A stretch of 64,000 nucleotides of DNA from Closterium sp. NIES-65 (taxonomy: Eukaryota; Streptophyta; Zygnematophyceae; Desmidiales; Closteriaceae), in the NCBI GenBank assembly GCA_948144175.1, contig CANXME010002590.1, positions 1,204,501 through 1,268,500 on the forward strand, given 5' to 3'. Positions 21,250 through 32,640 of this stretch are shown piece by piece (position 1 is the stretch's first letter; every line of letters starts with the position of its first letter). The position numbers were made by a program, and so were the translations under genes. Below the pieces are notes generated by a model. It was given only the letters and a program-made list of their open reading frames with translations. It did not search any database and had not been told where the DNA came from.

Positions 21250-24200
21250 AAACCACTACTCCTCGAGGTGTTATGCAATGGGCGACGCCTCCAGGCACTG
21301 GTGGACAGCGGTGCATCTCACTCGGTGTGTGACCGCGGAGCATTGGAGAAAATTGGAGAGAAGGCGGAAGAGACCCAGTTTTCAGCAACCATGGTGGACG
21401 GTACGAAGCTTCCTATCCACGGCGAAGCATCACTGCAACTGCATATAGGTGCGTTGAGGTGGAAGCCGAAGCTACCAGTCACCAACATCAAAGGATTAGA
21501 TTTTATCTAGGGGCGAGATTTCCAGAAGCGGTTCAACCCCGAGATCGATAGGGTCAACAGCAAGGTGTGCATCTACAACAATGGGAAGCGGATAGAACTG
21601 CGAAGCTGGACGGATACAGGGGACGTACCTGAAACGACACTGGCACGGTTCGAACAGACGGTGAACGAGAGTAACACGGGTTACCTAGCACTGGTTATGG
21701 CAGCAGCAGAGGAGGAGAAGCCGAGTTCCGAGCTACCTGCAACAGTGAAGGAGGTCTTGGAGCAGTACAAGGATATAATGCCCGACGACCTACCTGCAGG
21801 CGTACCTCCAGCACGCACCCACGAGCACGAGATCGTGGAGGAACCAGGTGCGAAACCCGTCTCACGTGCACCATACCGACTGAGTCCGACTGAACTGACA
21901 GACATGAAAAAACAGATAGAGTATCTACTGAACAGACAACTGATCCGCCCATCCACCTCTCCCTACGACGCACCAGTTCTCTTCACTCCAAAACCATACG
22001 GCAGTCTACGGATGTGCATCGACTACCGCGCACTGAACAAACAGACAGTAAAAAACAAATATCCCATACCGCGCATAGACGACCTACTCGATCAACTGCG
22101 TGGAGCAACAGTATTTTCGAAGCTGGACCTACGATCGAGCTACTGGCAGATCAAGATGGCAGACAACTCCGTCCACAAGACAGTGTTCCGTACCAGATAC
22201 GGCTCCTACGAATACTTGGTGATGCCGTTCGGACTCTGCAACGCACCAGCAACGTTTCAGGCGGAGATGAATCACATCTTACGACCCCTGCTGGACGAGT
22301 GCGTGGTGGTGTACCTGGACGACATTCTCATCTACTCCAAGAACATGAAGGAGCACGTGGAGCATCTACGGAAGGTGTTCAAGATCCTCCTGAAAAACAA
22401 GTTCTACGTGAAGCTGTCGAAGAGCGACTTCGCCCTGAAGAAGGTGCACTTTCTCGGGCACATGGTGAGTGCCGAGGGCGTACACGTGGACCCACGGAAG
22501 ATCGAACCTGTCAAGAAGTGGAAAGTACCGGAGAACGTGAAGGAGTTACAGCAGTTCCTAGGCTTCGCCAACTACTACAACAGGTTCGTGCCGCAGTACG
22601 CTAAGATAGCAGCGCCACTGACCGACCTACTGAAAAAGGATACGCCCTACAAATGGGATACCCCTCATCAGCAAGCCATGGATCAGCTACAGACAGCACG
22701 GACTACAGCACCAGTACTCATCTTGCCGGATCCAGACAAGGACTACGTGGTGGAAGCAGACGCTAGTGACCAAGCAGTCGGAGCAGTACTGATGCAGGAT
22801 CACGGACGCGGTTTGCAGCCCATCGCCTACCTCAGTAAGAAGCTACACGGAGCAGAACTAAACTACCCCATTCACGACAAGGAAGCCTTAGCGATAGTCA
22901 TAGCCTTCAAGGCGTGGAGGTGTTACCTAGAGGGAGCCAAGACTACAGTCTATACTGACCACTGCAGTCTCAAATACCTGAAGTCACAGCCGACACTCTC
23001 ACGACGACAGGTGCGGTGGGTGGACTTCCTGGAAACTCACTTCCACTACGACATCGTCTACAAGCCCGGGCTACACAACAAGGCAGACGCGTTGAGCCGC
23101 CCCGGACATGTAGCAGGCATCCAGCTCGACGGGATGAACCCTCTGCTCAAGGGTCTATTCCAACATGGGTACTCCGTGGACGCAGAGATTGCTACAGCAC
23201 ATACCAAGAAGCTATTACAGTGGGAGAAAGACTTAGCTGTAAGGAAAGGTTCAGGAAAGATTTGGGTACCGAATTACGCCCCGCTACGGCAGATCCTATT
23301 GGAGGAGTTTCACAACGTACCATACGCGGGACATTTCAGGAGCAACAAGACGTTAGCAGGGATAGCGAAGTATTACTACTGGCCCGGGATGGCAGCAGAC
23401 GTGCAGCAGTTTGTCACCTCTTGCGACACGTGCCAGCGGATGAAGAGCAGCAAGCAGAAAAATGCAGGGTTACTTCAGCCTCTACCCGTACCGGAGCAGC
23501 CATGGCAGGTCGTTAGCCTCGAATTCATCACCGGACTTCCTTCGACCTCACAGGGGCACGATTCCATCCTCGTAGTCATCGATAAGTTCTCCAAAATGGG
23601 TCACTTCATACCGACCAGCGCCACAGCTACAGCTGAAGCAACTGCTCGCCTCTTCTTCGACCGCATCATCACCATCCACGGCATCCCCGCTACACTCATC
23701 TCAGACAGAGACCCAAAATTCACCAGTAAGTTCTGGAAGGAGCTCATGGGACTGTTGGGGACAAAGCTTGCAATGTCTTCAGCATACCACCCCCAGACTA
23801 ACGGACAGACAGAGCGACTCAATCAAGTGGTTGAAAAGAGCTTGCAAAGAGGACGTCAGCCACTGGGACACACAGTTACCGACCCTAGAGTTCGCTTACA
23901 ACAACGCATCACATGCGGCCACAGGGAAAACTCCTTTCTTCCTGTGTTACGGATGGGAACCACTCACACCACAGGAGCCAACTACACCGGCACACGTCCA
24001 AGCCGCACATGACTTCGTCACCACCATGCAGCAGCTATGGGAGAAGACTCAGCGACGACTCACCACGATGCAGACCTCCCAGAAGCAGTATGCCGATCGT
24101 CAGCGACGTGATCACTCAGTAGCAGTCGGAGATCAGGTGCTTCTTGACACGCGCAACTTGAACCTGTCTCACCTCCCATCCAAACTCCGGCCTGGTTTCT

Positions 24201-24571
24201 GTGGTCCTTTTCTCGTTGCGGCACAGGTGACACCAGTTACATTCCGCTTGCGCTTACCAGATACGTGGAAGCTTCACAATGCTTTCCATGTGCAGCTACT
24301 GAAACCCTACAAGGACCCCAACCAACAGTTCAAGGGACCGCATCTACCGCCACCTCCACCTGTTCTTGTGCAGGATGAACCCGAGTACGAGATCGAGCGC
24401 GTTCTCTCTCATCGGCGCCGCGGCGGCAAGACCCTCGAGTTCCTGATACGCTGGAAGGGATACGACCCCACAGAGGACAGTTGGATTGCAGAAGCTGATA
24501 TGGGCAACGCACGCCGTGCTCTCAAGGACTATCTTGTCAAGCAGGGTGTATCTCACGCCACCCAGCTTTGA
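21250..24571 (+). pseudogene. gypsy F pol: protease, RT, RNase H, integrase, chromodomain
   Basis: The protease has ALVDSGASHSVCDRGALEKI. A TAG at 21508-21510 replaces the Leu codon seen in C (GLDFI-stop-GRDF). RT has YLDDILIYS, RNase [21 protein letters not shown], and integrase [12 protein letters not shown] and [15 protein letters not shown]. Near 23835 an 11-bp loss relative to C (VVEKSLQR in place of VVEQLLRT) shifts the frame. The C-terminal integrase and chromodomain ([13 protein letters not shown]) continue open in another frame to 24571. Apart from these three lesions the sequence is almost the same as C. Confidence 0.9.
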
Positions 24572-24954
24572 GGGGGGGACGTGTGAGAGTACGACGGCTT
24601 ATGCCAGCTATGCTTGCTTGCCTTTACTTTATCATGCTATTTCTAGCATAGGATAATTATATGCATGCATGAATTGCTTGATTTCCTAGGCTAGGTGCTT
24701 TCCTATATTTTATTATAGTTATAGCACCGAGCTAGGCTGCGTGCACCGAATTCTGGCTTTTCGGTTGCCACCGAATTGCCTTCTACCGAATTCGGTAAGG
24801 ATCCGTTCGGGACGCTACGCGGCCCGCGGAACCTTCGCGTAACACCTGGTTACGGGGCCTTGTGTCGAGCCTATATATAGCCTCGTGCTGTACCCAGGTG
24901 ATAATTGAATTACAATTCTCTTTTCTGAGCTTGATCCTAGATCCTCACAGCGTC

Positions 24955-25846
24955 AGGTCAGGTGTTTGCTGCGGCGTCCAGGTCTGGTCCTGAGTCTGCC
25001 CCCTGCTCGTGTCGCCTCCTGTCTCACGAGACTCTCCTCTGGCACCACCGCCTTGGTCACCCCTCCCTGCTTCGTCTCCGAGGCATGGCCTCCCGTGTCC
25101 TTGTCTCTGGTCTTCCCCGGTCCCTCCCTCCCCTTCCCCCGGGGCCTGCCCCTGCCTGCGTCCCCTTCGTAAAGGGGCGGCAGCGTGCTGCCCCTCACTC
25201 CTCCCAGTTTCCTGCGACAGAGGCCCCGCTGCAGACGCTTCACATGGACGTGTAGGGCCTAGCCTGCCTCCGTGGACAGGGTCACGAGCGCTACTTCCTG
25301 CTGGTGGTTGACGACTACTCGCGTTACACCACAGTCTTTCCCTTGCGCAGCAAGGGTGATGTCACTGAGGTGTTGATCGACTGGATCCGCGCAGCTCGTC
25401 TCCAGCTCAGGCAAAGCTTCGACTCGGACTTTCCTATTGTGCGTCTCCACTCTGACAGAGGCGGAGAGTTCTCCTCTGGCCTTCTGCGAGCCTACTGTCA
25501 GGCACGAGGCATCCGCCAGACCTTCACGCTTCCGGACTCTCCACAGCAAAATGGGATTGCTGAGCGCCGCATTGGCATGGTCATGGACGTCGCCCGTACG
25601 TCCATGATGCATGCGGCTGCCCCCCATTTTCTGTGGCCGTTTGCGGTTCGGTACGCGGCGCATCAGATCAACATTCAGCCCAGGGTCTCCAAGCCGGAGA
25701 CCTCCCCAGCTTTGCTGTGGACCGGGAAGGTTGGCGATGCGTCTGCGTTCCGTGTCTGGGGATCTCGGGCGTTTGTCCGCGACTTGTCTGCCAACAAACT
25801 GTCCCCTCGTGCTACTCCTTTTCGTCTTTCTTGGCTTCCCCCCTGA
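24955..25846 (+). pseudogene. copia E gag-pre-integrase and integrase
   Basis: After the gypsy F insertion the copia frame resumes. It has the zinc-finger block (LLWHHRLGHPSLLRLRGMAS) and a stop at 25252-25254 just before GLACLRG. The integrase core follows with YFLLVVDDYSRYTTVFPL, LHSDRGGEFSS and DSPQQNGIAERR, which contain the catalytic D-D-E residues. At about 25830 the frame shifts from SPRATP into the frame that continues DAPGWQFYHPTSRR. In copia elements this enzyme inserts the cDNA into the genome. Confidence 0.88.
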
Positions 25847-27758
25847 CGCGCCAGGGTGGCAGTTCTACCACCCCACCTCTCGCCGTGTTCTGTCCTCCCA
25901 GGACGTCACGTTTGACGAGTCGGTCCCCTACTACCGCCTCTTCCCCTACCGCACTCCGTCCCTTCCCCCGCCACCGCTCTTCCTTGTGCCAGGTCCCCCC
26001 CCGGTAGACCCCCTCCCCCCTCAGGGTCCTGCCCCTTCAGGTGTGTCCCAGGTATACGCAGTCGAGCTTGTCGAGGTTGCTGGTGACTCTGGTGCTGCTG
26101 AGGGTGCTGAGCGTGTGGGTGCTATGCCTGGGGGTGCTGAGCCTGAGGGTGCTACTACTTGGGGTGCTGAGCCTGGGGGTACTGAGCCTGGCGGTACTGT
26201 GCCTGGAGGTTCTCCGGGTGCTTCGTCTCGGCGAAAGCCACTCTCTCCACAGGAGCTGCGCGAGTGGTCTGCCCGGCGCTGGAGGCGTGCTGCTGGAGCT
26301 GGAGGTTCTTCGGCTACTGAGGGTGCTGGTGTCGCGGGTCCCGAAGGTGCTCGAACTGGGAGTACTGGAGCTGCTAGGCCTGCGGGTACGACTGGAGTTG
26401 GAGCTGCTGAGGGTGTTGGCGCTGAGGCTATTGCTGTCGGTCCTGGAGGCGGTCCTGTTGGGGGTGCTACTGGTGCTGTTGGAGGTCCTGGAGCTACTGG
26501 AGCTGCTAGGAGTGCTGGAGCTGGAGGTGCTGCTGGCACTAGTGCTACCACTGGGGGTACTGGTTCTGTCATTGCTGTGTCTAGAGTCGCCGCGCGGCCT
26601 CGGCCGTACTTCGTTCCGCTCCTTCAGCAGGTTCTTGGTCTTCCGCCTTCTACTGGTCCTCTTCCTCCCTTAGGGTGTCCACAGCCTGTCCCGTCACAGT
26701 TACAGTTACAGCCGGCCTCCCCACTGCCTGCTCCTTCTCCCTACACTGGTCCTACTGGAGGTCTTGCTGAGCGTCGTAAACCTGCTTCTCGACCTGCGTC
26801 GCCTGTCCGTCCTGCTCGCACTAGTGGTCGTGGTTCGCGTCAGCGTCCTCCTCCAGTCCCTAGCACGCACCGTATGTCTCTGCGTCCGTCCACTGCTCCT
26901 CTGCGTGCCCCTTTGCCTTCTCCTCCTGAGTCCTCTCTTCTTGCACTTTTCGACCCGGAGTCGGACTCTCTTCGTGCTGCCAGTCCTACTGTCACGCGTC
27001 TCCTTGCTACTGTCGTCACTGACCCTTCCTTTGAGTCCACTGCTGCGTTTGCCCTAGTTGCTGATCTCGTCGACTTTGCTGCTAGCTGTCGTCTAGACTA
27101 CGCTGCTAGTCTTGTCGCTAAGTCTGAGTCTGTCTGTCCTCCGTCCGTCGGGGGTGAGTGTGCCCTTGGCACGGACGTCCTTGAGGATAGGCAGGAGGAG
27201 TTCCAGTGTTTGGCTACTGCTTCACCTCATCTCGTGTCCATACTGCTTACCCCTGAGGGAGACCCGGATGCACTTGACATCCCGACTCCGTGCTCTTACG
27301 CGGAGGCGATAGAGGGTCCCTACTCCTCTCAGTGGCAGGCAGCTATGGACACAGAGATGGCTTCCTGGAAGTCCACAGGCACCTACGTTGACGAGGTTCC
27401 CCCGCCTGGGGCGAACATCGTCAGTGGCATGTGGATTTTCAGGGTGAAGCGACCGCCGGGTTCTCCGCCTGTCTTCAAAGCGCGTTACGTGGCTCGTGGC
27501 TTCAGTCAGCGGCAGGGAGTTGACTACTTTCAGACCTACTCTCCCACCCCGAAGATGACCACTCTTCGGGTACTGCTGCACATAGCTGCTCACCGTGACT
27601 ACGAGCTGCACTCTCTTGACTTCAGCACTGCTTTCTTGCAGGGCAGCCTGCACGAGGAGATCTGGCTGCGTCGCCCACCTGGCTTCACTGGGTCTTTTCC
27701 TCCTGGCACCCAGTGGAGCCTCCGGCGGCCAGTCTACGGTCTCCGCCACGCACCGCGT
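25840..27758 (+). pseudogene. copia E linker and RT, first part
   Basis: A long Pro/Gly/Ala-rich linker (26000-27200) made of repeated GGAEPGG-type units connects integrase to RT. RT starts at about 27330 (WQAAMDTEMASWKSTGTY) and has VFKARYVARGFSQRQGVDYF and LHSLDFSTAFLQGSLHEEIW. It is interrupted after RHAPR by the TRIM at 27759. The downstream part resumes in the matching frame. Confidence 0.88.
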
Positions 27759-28105
27759 TCTCAGAATCCCAACCACTAGACCATTGGGATAAAAGGGCTT
27801 GTTTCAGTAGCGGGTCAGTGCGCCCATAACCCCCCAGGCAAATGTGCCTGTAACCCTTCCGTAGGATCGATCGAGGATCACCAGTGGACCTCTGACACCC
27901 CCCCGCACTGGGATGCCCGAAGTGCATACACCGGGATTCGAACCCGAGACCTTCGCTCTGATACCATCTCAGAATCCCAACCACTAGACCATTGGGATAA
28001 AAGGGCTTGTTTCAGTAGCGGGTCAGTGCGCCCATAACCCCCCAGGCAAATGTGCCTGTAACCCCTCCGTAGGATCGATCGGGGATCACCAGTGGACCTC
28101 TGACA
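27759..28105 (-). mobile_element. TRIM copy 2, complete (347 bp), nested in copia E RT
   Basis: 139-bp terminal repeats at 27759-27897 and 27967-28105 flank a 69-bp internal region. The target duplication CGCGT lies at 27754-27758 and 28106-28110. On the minus strand the internal region starts TGGTATCAGAGC (primer site) and ends in a G7 tract before the next TGTCAGAGG. It has no coding capacity. Removing it and one CGCGT restores the RT frame, which confirms the ends. Confidence 0.93.
27934..27991 (-). promoter_or_regulatory. tRNA-like A and B boxes in TRIM copy 2
   Basis: A box TGGTCTAGTGG is at 27991-27981 and B box GGTTCGAATCC at 27944-27934 on the minus strand, with the primer site between them. 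Compared with copy 1 the spacer is slightly longer (36 nt). Both boxes fit the tRNA consensus. Confidence 0.65.
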
Positions 28106-29211
28106 CGCGTGAGTGGCACGACACACTGAGGACTACACTTGCGGCTCTTGGGTTTGCTCCTTCTACTGCCGACCCGTCGCTGTTTCTGCGCACCGACACT
28201 TCTTTGCCGCCGTTCTACATCCTCGTGTACGTCGACGACTTGGTCTTTGCCACAGCTGACACTGCTGGACTCGCCCACGTGAAGTCCGAGCTGCAGAAGA
28301 GACACACGTGCACAGACCTGGGTGAACTGCGCAGCTACCTTGGCCTGCAGATTACCCGGGACAGAGCACGCCGCACCATTACCCTGACTCAGTCACACAA
28401 GGTGCAGCAGGTCCTTCAGCGCTTCGGCTTCACGTACTCCTCGCCTCAGGCCACTCCTCTGCCTACTCGCCACTCGCTCTCAGCTCTGCCTTTGGATGAG
28501 TCCGTAGAGCCGATTGGCCCGTACCCAGAGCTTGTTGGCTGCCTCATGTACCTGATGACCTGCACACGACCTGACCTTGCATACCCTCTTAGCAGCTTAG
28601 CACGCTATGTTGCTCCTGGGAGACACCGACCAGAGCACATGGCTGCAGCAAAGAGGGTGTTGCACTACTTGTGCAGTACGTCGGGCATGGGGCTTGTGCT
28701 TGGAGGGCCGAGTCCAGTGGTCCTCACTGGGCACGCAGACGCTTCTTGGGCTGACGACCAGGCTACGCAGCGGTCGTCACAGGGTTACACCTTCAGCCTT
28801 GGTTCCGGGTCTGTTTCGTGGCGGGCTACCCGCTCGTCCTCCGTTCTTGGCTCTAGTTGTGAGGCTGAGATCTACGCGGGGGCTATGGCTGCACAGGAGC
28901 TTCGCTGGCTCACCTACCTGCTGACTGACCTCGAAGAGCCGCCTCGTTCTCCTCCAGTGCTGTACGTAGACAACAAGGCCATGCTGGCCTTGTGTCGGGA
29001 GCAGAGACTGGAGCACAGAACGAAGCACATTGCTCTTCGCTACTTCCTTGCTCGTGAGCTACAGCAGCGTGGTCAGCTGCGCCTTGCGTACGTGGCCTCT
29101 GAGGCCAACACATCTGATATCTTCACCAAGGCGCTTGCGCCTTGTGATCATCAGCGCTTCTGTACTCAGCTGGGTCTTGTGCCTGCCTTGCCTCACTTGC
29201 TCACCACTTGA
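28106..29211 (+). pseudogene. copia E RT second part and RNase H
   Basis: It continues RT from EWHDTLRTTLAALGF. The catalytic motif is in ILVYVDDLVFATADTAGL at about 28230. RNase H follows with HADASWADDQATQRSSQGYT, SSCEAEIYAGAMAAQELRW, YVDNKAMLALC and TSDIFTKALAP. The stop at 29209-29211 is the natural end of the polyprotein. This part is intact. Inactivity of E comes from the upstream frameshifts and the two insertions. Confidence 0.9.
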
Positions 29212-29418
29212 CTTTGTTTGTACTGTTACATATATATATACACCTGCTCTTGCTTGTCTAGCCTTATATATATATATAATCCTGCATGTGAACTGGCCTT
29301 GTGGCCTTGAACTTGTGCTCGGAATGTGTGGTGACTTTGTGATCCACCTTGAGCTTGCTTTGCTTTGCTTGACTGGTCTTGTGACCCCTTGTTCTCCCCC
29401 ACTTTGCGTATGGGGGTG
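29212..29418 (+). other. copia E 3' untranslated region
   Basis: It contains two short TATATATATA runs (29229-29278) and the segment GTGTGGTGACTTTGTGATCC that is also present near 13220 in element G. It ends at the TATGGGGGTG purine tract. This shared 3' region links E to G. Confidence 0.75.
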
Positions 29419-29544
29419 TGTCAGATTTATATGACATAGCTGTTGTAGGCTATAGTTGGGTAGCACATATGGGGTACCACTTTCTAGGGTTTGTACTTGT
29501 ACCCTGCTTTCCCTAAGTCAATTCATTCTCGTTCATTTTTCTCA

Positions 29545-29620
29545 CTCTTGTGTTTGCGCATCTGGTAGCATCACCAAAACTCTCGGTCACGTTCGCACTT
29601 ACCAGTGCAGGGCGTCCCAT
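29545..29620 (-). pseudogene. 5' part of the ORF split by copia E
   Basis: It starts at the ATG at 29620 (minus strand) with MGRPALVSANVTESFG and runs into the insertion site, continuing at 15927. The phrase NTREARRT near the junction occurs again in the separate minus-strand frame that ends at about 29633, so the locus contains an old tandem duplication. Confidence 0.4.
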
Positions 29621-29632
29621 GACCACTGCAGC

Positions 29633-29944
29633 CTAAGAATATGTTCTTCTCGCCTCTCTCGTGTTCACACCTATGGTTGCATCAGCAACACTGTTGGTGG
29701 CATCAGCAGCACCTTTGGTGGCATCAGAAGCACCTTTGGTGGTGTCAGCAGCACCTTTGGTGGCATCAACAACCGCTGAAACATTCGCACCGGCGACACC
29801 ATTTGCACAGGCAGTAACATTTGCACCAACAGTATCATCTGCACTGGCGGTCGAATCTATCCGGGAGTTGACTTTTGCACCAGCTATAGCATAAGTGGCA
29901 TTGAGAATATCCCAAACCAGATACCCATCATAAAATTCCCTCAC
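29633..29944 (-). CDS. Ala/Thr/Asp repeat ORF, unknown
   Basis: A 103-codon frame with a repeated DATKGAAD/DTTKGASD unit (about 29680-29775, roughly 24-30 bp per unit). It ends NTREARRTYS, matching the split ORF next to it. I cannot assign a function. The unit is amphipathic-helix-like (LEA-like in flavour), but that is weak. It could be a fragment of a larger gene disrupted by copia E. Confidence 0.3.
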   Translation of the reverse strand: MREFYDGYLVWDILNATYAIAGAKVNSRIDSTASADDTVGANVTACANGVAGANVSAVVDATKGAADTTKGASDATKGAADATNSVADATIGVNTREARRTYS

Positions 29945-30397
29945 CCATCATAAAATTCCCTCCCAACACCATGTAACCCTCACCATTACTATCACCTTTC
30001 CCTCATGCCCCTCTATCACCCTCCCCCATGGCATCATCCCCTGCCACCCGATTCACCTCCATGCTCACCCCACCCTCCACCTCCCCTACATTCTGGTGCT
30101 CCTCCCCTCCCTCTCCTCCCCCTGCACCCTCGCCTCCCTTTCCTCCTTTCACCTTCCCTCCTCTTCCACCTCCCTCTCCCCATACTTTCTTCTGTCTCCT
30201 GCTTCCTCTTCCCTTCAGCAGTTGGGGCACGAGAGCCACTAGCTGCCTGAGACGTGTCTTCACATCAACCACATGTTTCATGGGCTGGAGGGGGTACGGG
30301 GTGCAAGGGGTGCGTGATGAAGGGAAATAAATGGGTAAGAAGGCCGGGATTTTGAGAGCACAAAACAGAGTCTTTGCTTGTGAACTGATCATGCTGA
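29945..30397. other. Pyrimidine-rich spacer
   Basis: From 30050 to 30190 it is almost pure CCTCCCCTCC-type sequence. Its right part (AAATGGGTAAGAAGGCCGGG) resembles the end of the satellite unit found at 31560-32640. I see no convincing gene. Confidence 0.6.
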
Positions 30398-30402
30398 TAT
30401 TG

Positions 30403-31438
30403 TTAACGGGAGTGGAGTGCTGCCCCGTCCTCGCTTGGGCAACGCCGACGTCTTGGTCGGATGTACGGGAGTAGCAGCCGATCGTTCACAATGGGAGAGC
30501 TGCTCGACAGGCTTCGTCGAGCTGCAGGGGACCGCTATGGTGTTACTGTCGACCAGGGAGCTCGACAGCTGCAACTGACTGGTTTGGGCGACAGGTAGGC
30601 CGTCGACCAGGAGGGGCAGTTCGACCGGGAGCAGTCTGTCGACCTGCAGTTCGACCGGGAGGTCGACGAGCAGTCCGTCGACCTGACAAGTGAGCAACGG
30701 TCGACGAGGGGAGCTTGGCGACAACCGCTGATGGTTCTGGTCGACGGAAGGGGTCCGTCGACTAGGGGGTAGCTCGACGGGAGTTGTGGTCGACCAGAGG
30801 CACCTGGTGGTCGACCAGAGGGACCCGGTGGTCGACAGGAGGCACCTGGGGGTTGACCACAGCACCTGGGGTCGACCAGGTCGACCGGGTAACCTGCTCG
30901 ACGAGTTCTGCGGAGGAACGCGAACGTCGTCGAGGTCGCGATGGCAATGGTGACTGCGGGCTGGTATCCCGAAGTCAATGTGGCTCATCAGGCGCAGACA
31001 ACAGCCGACGGATGCCCAACGGGGCAAATCGGGCCAATCGTCTGCGCGCACCTGCGAGCGTTGGCACTGCTGTGTTCTACGGGGCAACGCTCGACAGCCG
31101 CTCTGCTGCAGTGTTGGCACGCCGTCGACCTGCTCTGTTGGCAGGTCGCCCTTCTGCAGTGTTGGCGCAGCTCCTCTACGCAACGCTAGGGAGGCGGTCG
31201 ACCAAGCTGTGCTGGCGGTCGACCAGGCTAGCTGCAGGGTTGCTAGGTGCCTGATGTAGTCAAAATGTCATTGCTTGTTCAATCATTCTCTAATTCCAAC
31301 TTTGCTAGTGGAAACTCTCGCCGATTTCTCCCGTGAATGCGCAAGCACTAAGGAACTAAGCGAAGCTACGATCACCTCTAGTAGTTCGTGCCAACCCCCA
31401 TAGTCTAGCTCACTACCGTTGTGAAGTGACTCTCCGCA
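30403..31438 (+). mobile_element. Solo LTR of the copia A family
   Basis: TGTTAACGGG to CTCCGCA, 1036 bp, homologous over its full length to the LTR at 3154-4246. It is flanked by a perfect 5-bp duplication GATAT (30398-30402 and 31439-31443), with no internal region. It therefore arose by LTR-LTR recombination. The insertion point is within the GCTGATATGACCGCCC core of a satellite unit. Confidence 0.93.
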
Positions 31439-32640
31439 GATATGACCGCCCTGCTACCTGCATGCGTTGCCGCACCAATTGGCTAGATGGGTGGAGGAGG
31501 TGCCGAAAGGTTGGGGAAGGCAAGCAAGAAAGTTCATGGGAACACCCCCCTTTCCATGTGTACTGCGTGGGCTGATATGACTGCCCATGCCACCTGCATG
31601 CGCCGCCGATTATATACACCTATGGGCTGGAGGATGGGGGGAGTGAGGGTGGATAAGAAGGCAAGGAATGTAAGTGCATGTGAACACTCCCTTTGGAACC
31701 ACTTGTGCTGATGTGACTGGCCATGCCACCTGCATGCGTTGCTGCCATGCACCCATGGGTTGCCAAGGGGTAGGGAGAGAGGAGGGGAAGGAGGGAAAGG
31801 GAAATGGGGGGAGGGGCATGGGAAGGGAAGATTGGGGGGAGAGATAGGGGAATGTTCGGGAGGCAAGTGGGTAAGCAGGCAGGGATTACACGAGCATGAG
31901 AGTGCTCCCTCTCCTAGTGTACTGTCTGTGCCGATATGACCGCCCATGCCACCTCCATCCGCTGCTGCAGCCACACACCCATGGGCGGGAAGGGCAAGAG
32001 GGGTAGGGGAGATTGGGGGGTTTGATGAAGGCAGACAAGTGGATAAGTGAATGACCTATGCTGATATGACCGCCCATGCCACCTGCATCTTCTGCCACAG
32101 CACATTCCCATGAACTTCCGAGGACAGGAGGATAAAGGGGAGAGGGGGGCCTGGGGAAGTCAAGCAACTGCATAAGACAGAAGGGAATGTAAGTACATGA
32201 GACAGTCCCTTGTGCATTGCCTGTGCCGATATGACTGTGCCACGTGCATGCTCTCCCGCAACAACACTCCTAGGGGATGGTGAGGACAGGAGGGTTAATA
32301 GGGAAGAGAAGAGTTTTTAGGCGTCGTATAGAAAGGAAAAGGCAAGCAGGTGTGGTAAGAAAGCAAGGAATATAATTGCATGAGAACATTCACTTACCTC
32401 CGCTGTGCTGATATGACCGCCCATGCCACTTGCATGCGCTGCCGCAGCCAAACACACCCATTTGGAGAGGAGGTTAGGGGTAGGGGGCGAGAGGGGAGGG
32501 GTGAAAGAGGGGGGGGGGAGGAGTGGAAGGGCAGGGCAATGGAATCGAGGAGGACGAAAGGGGAGAGTGAGGAGATGTAGAGGGGCGGTGGAGAAGCAAG
32601 TGGGAATGAAGGCACGGAGTGTAGCATGAGAATAGACATC
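31439..32640 (+). repeat. Degenerate satellite, unit about 135-220 bp
   Basis: The core GCTGATATGACCGCCCATGC followed by CACCTGCATGCG occurs near 31433 (split by the solo LTR), 31570, 31706, 31930, 32068, 32223 and 32408. Between cores lie G-rich (GGGGAGGGG) spacers and an AAGGAATGTAAGTGCATGAG-like segment. Unit lengths vary. I see no coding potential. Confidence 0.8.

Larger units (their letters stand above)
19083..24949 (+). mobile_element. Ty3/gypsy chromovirus F, complete, nested in copia E
   Basis: The LTRs 19083-19450 and 24582-24949 (368 bp each) start TGTGAGAGTACG and end CCTCACA. The target duplication is GCGTC (19078-19082 and 24950-24954). The putative primer site after the 5' LTR includes TGCTAATCAGAGCCC. 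A G-rich purine tract precedes the 3' LTR. The domain order is gag, protease, RT, RNase H, integrase, chromodomain. The LTRs are nearly identical, so insertion is fairly recent, but the coding region has two stops and one frameshift. Confidence 0.95.
15933..29544 (+). mobile_element. Ty1/copia retrotransposon E, complete ends, with two nested insertions
   Basis: The LTRs are 15933-16058 and 29419-29544 (126 bp each; TGTC to CTCA). They are flanked by the duplicated target CTCTT (15928-15932 and 29545-29549). A primer-like site TGGTATAGAGC follows the 5' LTR, and a TATGGGGGTG purine tract precedes the 3' LTR. Gypsy F (19083-24949) and a TRIM (27759-28105) are inserted within it. Without these and their duplicated bases E is about 7.4 kb. 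The 5' leader (16059-17158) is an unusually long GC-rich tract, of the kind that also makes up elements N, G and H. Confidence 0.95.
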
